Source of the DNA: Antilocapra americana
Lineage: Eukaryota > Chordata > Mammalia > Artiodactyla > Antilocapridae
Length of the DNA stretch: 64,000 nt
Direction: 5' to 3'
Assembly: GCA_007570785.1 (NCBI GenBank)
Contig: ML664183.1
Location: forward strand, 15,976,634 to 16,040,633
The position numbers and the translations under genes were made by a program. How positions within the stretch are numbered: position 1 is the stretch's first letter; each line of letters starts with the position of its first letter. A model generated the notes under the pieces. The model was not told where the DNA came from and did no database searches. It was given only the letters and a program-made list of their open reading frames with translations. Of the stretch, positions 62,401-64,000 are shown piece by piece.

Positions 62401-62720
62401 CCAAATTGGGTCAGGTCTTTCAGTTCTTTGGTTAGTCAGTTATGCCAACGAACAAAGGTTGGAAACACAGATTTAGTCAATTTAGAATTTTTAAAAACTA
62501 GACAGGCATACCAATTATATCTAAAACGACACCAGGAAAGCCCCTAAAATTACAATGGCTTAATAATTCTTTATCTTAATATTTTCCCTTCATGAACGAC
62601 TTACAATATTCATGTTAGCTTCAGGATTTGTGGTGCTTCCTTTCTTGTGACAACCATATACAGCTCCAAGAAGAAGCATCCAGCATGTTGCTGCTAAAAG
62701 CTGCCACATTTGGAATATAC
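46672..62720 (-). CDS. LIPK: LIPK, lipase family member K (complete coding gene, 9 coding exons)
   Basis: Predicted acid lipase hydrolysing ester bonds of neutral lipids; by family knowledge secreted or lysosomal and expressed in differentiating epidermis. Coding exons on the minus strand: 62605-62709, 61587-61701, 59404-59602, 57919-58028, 56679-56815, 52983-53129, 52417-52488, 49769-49840, 46672-46905. Joined they give 1191 nt, 396 aa plus TAA, close to the roughly 399 aa of the human protein. Visible: hydrophobic signal peptide ([19 protein letters not shown]), oxyanion-region HG at 83-84, nucleophile GHSQG with Ser171, Asp342 in GGQD, His371 in YNHVDF, the family Cys pair 245/254, and N-glycosylation sequons at 34, 98, 215 and 326. 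All introns are GT-AG and phases match LIPN exon for exon. The ATG is 11 nt inside exon 2; the untranslated exon 1 was not found. Assignment to LIPK rather than LIPF rests on the start MWQLLAA, the end [14 protein letters not shown] and gene order. Confidence 0.95.
47258..47706 (+). mobile_element. MaLR-type solo LTR (MLT1/MST-like)
   Basis: TTCCCCCCAAATTCATATGTT, AACCCCAAGGTGATTGTATT, AGAAATAAATTTTTGTTGTT and TAAGCCACTCAGTCTATGGG are typical of ERVL-MaLR LTRs. No internal genes. In LIPK intron 9, antisense; a GA-rich simple repeat has expanded inside. Confidence 0.82.
47418..47494 (+). repeat. (GA)n / (GACAGA)n simple repeat inside LTR
   Basis: Purine-only GAGAGA tract with interspersed GACAGA units, 77 bp, replacing part of the LTR middle. 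Reads (TC)n on the LIPK transcript strand. Confidence 0.95.
49470..49720 (+). mobile_element. MIR fragment (probable)
   Basis: CACCTAACCTCTCTGAGCTTC followed by a diverged tail. It ends about 50 nt from the exon 9 donor of LIPK. Confidence 0.5.
49769..49840 (-). CDS. LIPK: LIPK exon 9
   Basis: 72 nt, 24 codons (296-319), [20 protein letters not shown] to the end HFHQ, including the conserved FDWG block. Acceptor TTTATAG, donor CAG|GTACAA, which lacks G at +5. Phase 0 at both ends. Confidence 0.92.
50351..50387. repeat. Hairpin-forming inverted repeat
   Basis: Left arm CAGCCTGCCATGTTGT, loop CA, right arm ACAACATGG plus CAGGCTG with a 3-nt CCG bulge. All 16 pairs match. In LIPK intron 8. Confidence 0.9.
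50705..50945 (+). mobile_element. MIR element (probable)
   Basis: CATCTTCTCTAAACCTGTTG, CATCCGTGCAATGGAAATGA and GTTATGAAGATTAAGTAAT in MIR order. LIPK intron 8. Confidence 0.6.
51832..52098 (-). mobile_element. Bov-A2 SINE
   Basis: Dimer in minus orientation: GCTGCTGCTAAGTTGCTTCA to TTGCCTTCTCC, with the central GTGAAAGTGAAGTCACTCAG. LIPK intron 8. Confidence 0.92.
52417..52488 (-). CDS. LIPK: LIPK exon 8
   Basis: 72 nt, 24 codons: [20 protein letters not shown] and the end HWAQ (272-295). Acceptor TTTGCAG, donor CAG|GTATGT. Phase 0 at both ends. Confidence 0.92.
52983..53129 (-). CDS. LIPK: LIPK exon 7
   Basis: 147 nt; residues 223-271 beginning [11 protein letters not shown], with the cap-domain cysteine pair C245 and C254, ending GFDPKNLNM. 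Acceptor CTTGCAG. The donor ATG|GTACGT is followed six nucleotides later by GTAAGT, an in-frame alternative donor (see findings). Confidence 0.92.
53525..53660 (+). mobile_element. L1 5' UTR fragment (probable)
   Basis: GCAAGGTGGTAGAGTAGAAA and TCTTCCCCACAGGCACACTA resemble the L1 leader; similar to 45560-45820. LIPK intron 6. Confidence 0.5.
55283..55470 (+). mobile_element. MIR element
   Basis: GACTACTATTATCCTCACTT, AATAGATGAATAAAATACTT and CACCCAGCTACCTAGGATTC follow the MIR core. LIPK intron 6. Confidence 0.65.
55559..55912 (+). mobile_element. BovB LINE 3' fragment
   Basis: TTGATGCTTTTGAACTGTGG to GACAGAGCAACTGAAGAAC; plus orientation, with several deletions. LIPK intron 6. Confidence 0.92.
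55983..56250 (-). mobile_element. Bov-A2 SINE with target-site duplication
   Basis: Dimer in minus orientation, GTTGCTGCTAAGTCGCTTCA to CATTGCCTTCTCC. Flanked by TCATGTGAGAG at 55972-55982 and 56252-56262. LIPK intron 6. Confidence 0.94.
56400..56578 (-). mobile_element. Bov-tA SINE, truncated, near LIPK exon 6
   Basis: From GCTCAGTTATGTCAGACTC to TTCTTTACCACTTGG on plus; minus orientation; starts 100 nt beyond the exon 6 donor. Confidence 0.86.
56679..56815 (-). CDS. LIPK: LIPK exon 6
   Basis: 137 nt; completes Ala177 and codes residues 178-222, [20 protein letters not shown] to the end RKVVK. Includes sequon N215-L-S. Acceptor CCTTTCAG, donor AAG|GTATGT. A Bov-tA SINE ends about 100 nt into the following intron. 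Confidence 0.93.
57095..57250 (+). mobile_element. MIR fragment (probable)
   Basis: GCTAGCTGTGTGAAAACTTGG, GCAACTTACCTCCCC and CTCTATCTGTAAACATGG fit the MIR 3' half. LIPK intron 5. Confidence 0.65.
57550..57692 (+). mobile_element. L2-type 3' fragment (probable)
   Basis: CTAGACTGTGAGCTCCTCAAG, CCAGTGTCTGGCAAGTGTTT and AATGAATAAATAAATAA in L2 3'-end order. LIPK intron 5. Confidence 0.6.
57919..58028 (-). CDS. LIPK: LIPK exon 5 (nucleophile exon)
   Basis: 110 nt; completes Ser140 and codes [15 protein letters not shown] through GHSQGTTI, with nucleophile Ser171. The acceptor is preceded by a (TTTTG)n pyrimidine-rich tract. The donor TTG|GTGTGT is weaker than usual at +3 and +4 but fits the conserved phase-1 junction. 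Confidence 0.93.
58253..58457 (-). mobile_element. BovB LINE 3' fragment, short
   Basis: GTAGTTGCTTGGTCATTAAG at left, then CTCATTCTCTGCCACCCCCT and TCTTTCCCAGTATCAGGGGC; minus orientation. LIPK intron 4. Confidence 0.85.
59404..59602 (-). CDS. LIPK: LIPK exon 4
   Basis: 199 nt; residues 74 (split) to 139 plus two bases of 140. Carries VVYLQHGL with the oxyanion-region His-Gly, then [19 protein letters not shown] and [12 protein letters not shown], hallmark blocks of acid lipases. Acceptor TTTGCAG, donor TTCAG|GTAAGA. Confidence 0.94.
59755..59990 (+). mobile_element. MIR-like fragments (probable)
   Basis: GGTCAAGTTATTTATCTTCTC, CTCTGTAAAACTGGGATTAT and TTATAAGAATTAAATTAG are MIR 3'-region pieces. 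LIPK intron 3. Confidence 0.5.
61587..61701 (-). CDS. LIPK: LIPK exon 3
   Basis: 115 nt coding residues 36-73 plus one base of 74. Contains the family-typical [12 protein letters not shown] and the conserved T-E-D-G-Y-I-L stretch around residues 53-59. Acceptor TTTTTAG, donor CAG|GTAGGA. It is one codon shorter than the LIPN counterpart at its 3' end. Confidence 0.93.
62605..62720 (-). CDS. LIPK: LIPK exon 2 (first coding exon, start codon at 62709)
   Basis: Acceptor TTTTACAG precedes 62720; 11 nt of 5' UTR, then ATG at 62709-62707. Codes residues 1-35: signal peptide followed by a short basic and polar stretch ending in MNI. Donor ATT|GTAAGT is a consensus site. Ends in phase 0. Confidence 0.93.
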
Positions 62721-63171
62721 CTGTAAAAGAAAATATTAATATATTTGTCATCAAAGAGCATTCTAAAAGTGAAACTCTGTGAACTTTGTCTATAAGACTA
62801 CTGTTGAAGGGAATGGAAAGGTCTCCTAGGTGGTGTCTTAACAAATGCTATATTTAATCATTCAAGATTCATCCCATGAAAAACCTGAACTGGTGACTTT
62901 TTAGTAAGAAAAGAATGAAAGAAGAAAGGAAGGAAAGAAGAAAAAAATAAAACCAATATCAATTAAATCTACAATAGATAATTGAACAAAAGAAAGAAAT
63001 ATATATACATAACTTACAGAAAAATCTAAGGACAAATACATGAATCAAAGCACATTTTATATCTCTAGTTATTAGATAAATTAATACTCTTCTTCTGAAG
63101 GTGGAAGTGAGCATTGGCACAACCTTAATGGAAAGAGATGTATTAGCACATATTGGGAATTTTTTTTTCCT

Positions 63172-63308
63172 TTATTTTTTAAAAATTTTATTTGTTTATT
63201 TTTTTCTTTACATTATCGTGTTGGTTTTGCCATACATTGACATGAATCCGCCATGGGTATACATGTGTTCCTCTTCCAGAACACCACTCCCACTTCCCTC
63301 CTGATCCC
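63172..63308 (-). mobile_element. L1 3' end
   Basis: TTGGTTTTGCCATACATTGAC and CATGGGTATACATGTGTTCC, minus orientation, with a T-rich stretch at left (its poly(A)). Confidence 0.8.
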
Positions 63309-63329
63309 AAATATTTATACACCTTACTC

Positions 63330-63596
63330 TCAGAGAAGCAATGGCACCCTACTCTAGTACTATTGCCTGGAAAATCCCCTGGATGGAGGAGCCTGGTAGG
63401 TTGCAGTCCACGGGGTCCCTAAGAGTTGGCCATGACTGAGAGACTTCATTTTCACTTTTCACTTTCATGCATTGGAGAAGGAAATGGCAACCCACTCCAG
63501 TGTTCTTACTTGGAGAATCCCAGGGACAGGGGAGCCTGGTGGGCTGCCGTCTATGGGGTCACACAGAGTTGGACACGGCTGAAGCAACTTAGCAGC
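63330..63596 (+). mobile_element. Bov-A2 SINE
   Basis: Monomers start GAGAAGCAATGGCACCCTAC and GGAGAAGGAAATGGCAACCC; ends GCTGAAGCAACTTAGCAGC; plus orientation. Confidence 0.92.
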
Positions 63597-64000
63597 ATAT
63601 GCCTTATTCTATAATTCTAATTCCAAGAGTTTATCCAAAAGAAAAAAATATGCAAGCATCATCTGTAAAGCTTACCTTATTGTTTATCTTAATTTGCTAA
63701 AATAAGAGAGTGATAAAATAAATTATGGGGGAGGAAGAATGAAATTATTCAGCAGCCAAATATTATCTTTTTGCATGATATGTGAATTCCTATTATACAA
63801 TATTAAGGGTAAAATAATGCAATTTGTGCATACATTTTGATCTTAGTGATATAACAAACTATAAAGAGAGAGAAAGGACTAAGCATCAAATTTTAATTAT
63901 GGTTATATCTAAACAGTTAATTTTTTCTCATTTTTAAAGGACTCTCCATTTCTAAATTTTCTATATCCAGTATTACCTTATCATAAGAAAGAAGCTATTT

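Larger units (their letters stand above)
62721..64000. other. Upstream of LIPK coding exons
   Basis: AT-rich sequence with an L1 tail and a Bov-A2 dimer. The LIPK untranslated exon 1 and promoter may lie here or further right; no convincing TATA or initiator context was picked out. Confidence 0.5.

Noticed and set aside
1..64000. CRISPR arrays, operons, phage or bacterial defence genes
   Set aside because: None seen; the window is vertebrate nuclear DNA with split genes and ruminant retrotransposons.

Overview
This is a piece of a ruminant nuclear genome, most likely a bovid such as cattle, sheep or goat. The evidence is the interspersed repeats: BovB (RTE-type) LINEs, many Bov-tA/Bov-A2 tRNA-Glu-derived SINEs, two CHR-type SINEs and ruminant-type L1 tails, over a background of old MIR, L2, L1 and MaLR fragments. 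There is no bacterial or viral gene system, CRISPR array or operon. There is one assembly gap (400 N, 17959-18358).

The window holds two complete protein-coding genes, both on the minus strand and both of the acid (AB-hydrolase) lipase family. LIPK spans 62720 down to 46672 and LIPN spans 34738 down to 9145. Each has nine coding exons with the same phases and nearly the same lengths: 105, 115 or 118, 199, 110, 137, 147, 72, 72 and 234 nt. I placed every junction by GT/AG sites and reading phase. The spliced frames are open throughout, giving 396 aa (LIPK) and 397 aa (LIPN) with intact Ser-Asp-His triads. The order LIPK then LIPN matches the mammalian LIPJ-LIPF-LIPK-LIPN-LIPM cluster, so LIPF should lie beyond 64000 and LIPM to the left of position 1. 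In both genes a 3' splice site sits 11 nt before the ATG, which implies a non-coding first exon upstream that I could not place.

Layout from left to right: 1-9144 is intergenic DNA 3' of LIPN (SINEs, an L1 tail, an old interrupted repeat). 9145-34738 is LIPN, whose introns carry most of the BovB copies. Intron 6 (17303-25770) is about 80% transposon: an inverted L1 with the gap inside it, and two opposing BovB copies. 34739-46671 is the LIPK-LIPN spacer (L1 pieces, Bov SINEs, a 44-bp tandem repeat, a MaLR-free stretch of old MIRs). 46672-62720 is LIPK, less invaded, with a MaLR LTR in intron 9. 62721-64000 is upstream of LIPK.

Both enzymes are predicted secreted or lysosomal acid lipases; from the known biology of the family they act in late keratinocyte differentiation. 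The most interesting points are a twin-primed L1 whose insertion point lies only about 26-40 nt upstream of LIPN exon 7, two unusual residues in LIPN (Arg56 and the GYSLG nucleophile elbow), a tandem 5' splice site after LIPK exon 7, inverted BovB pairs flanking blocks of LIPN exons, and a long near-perfect hairpin in LIPK intron 8. Nothing here amounts to a previously undescribed system.
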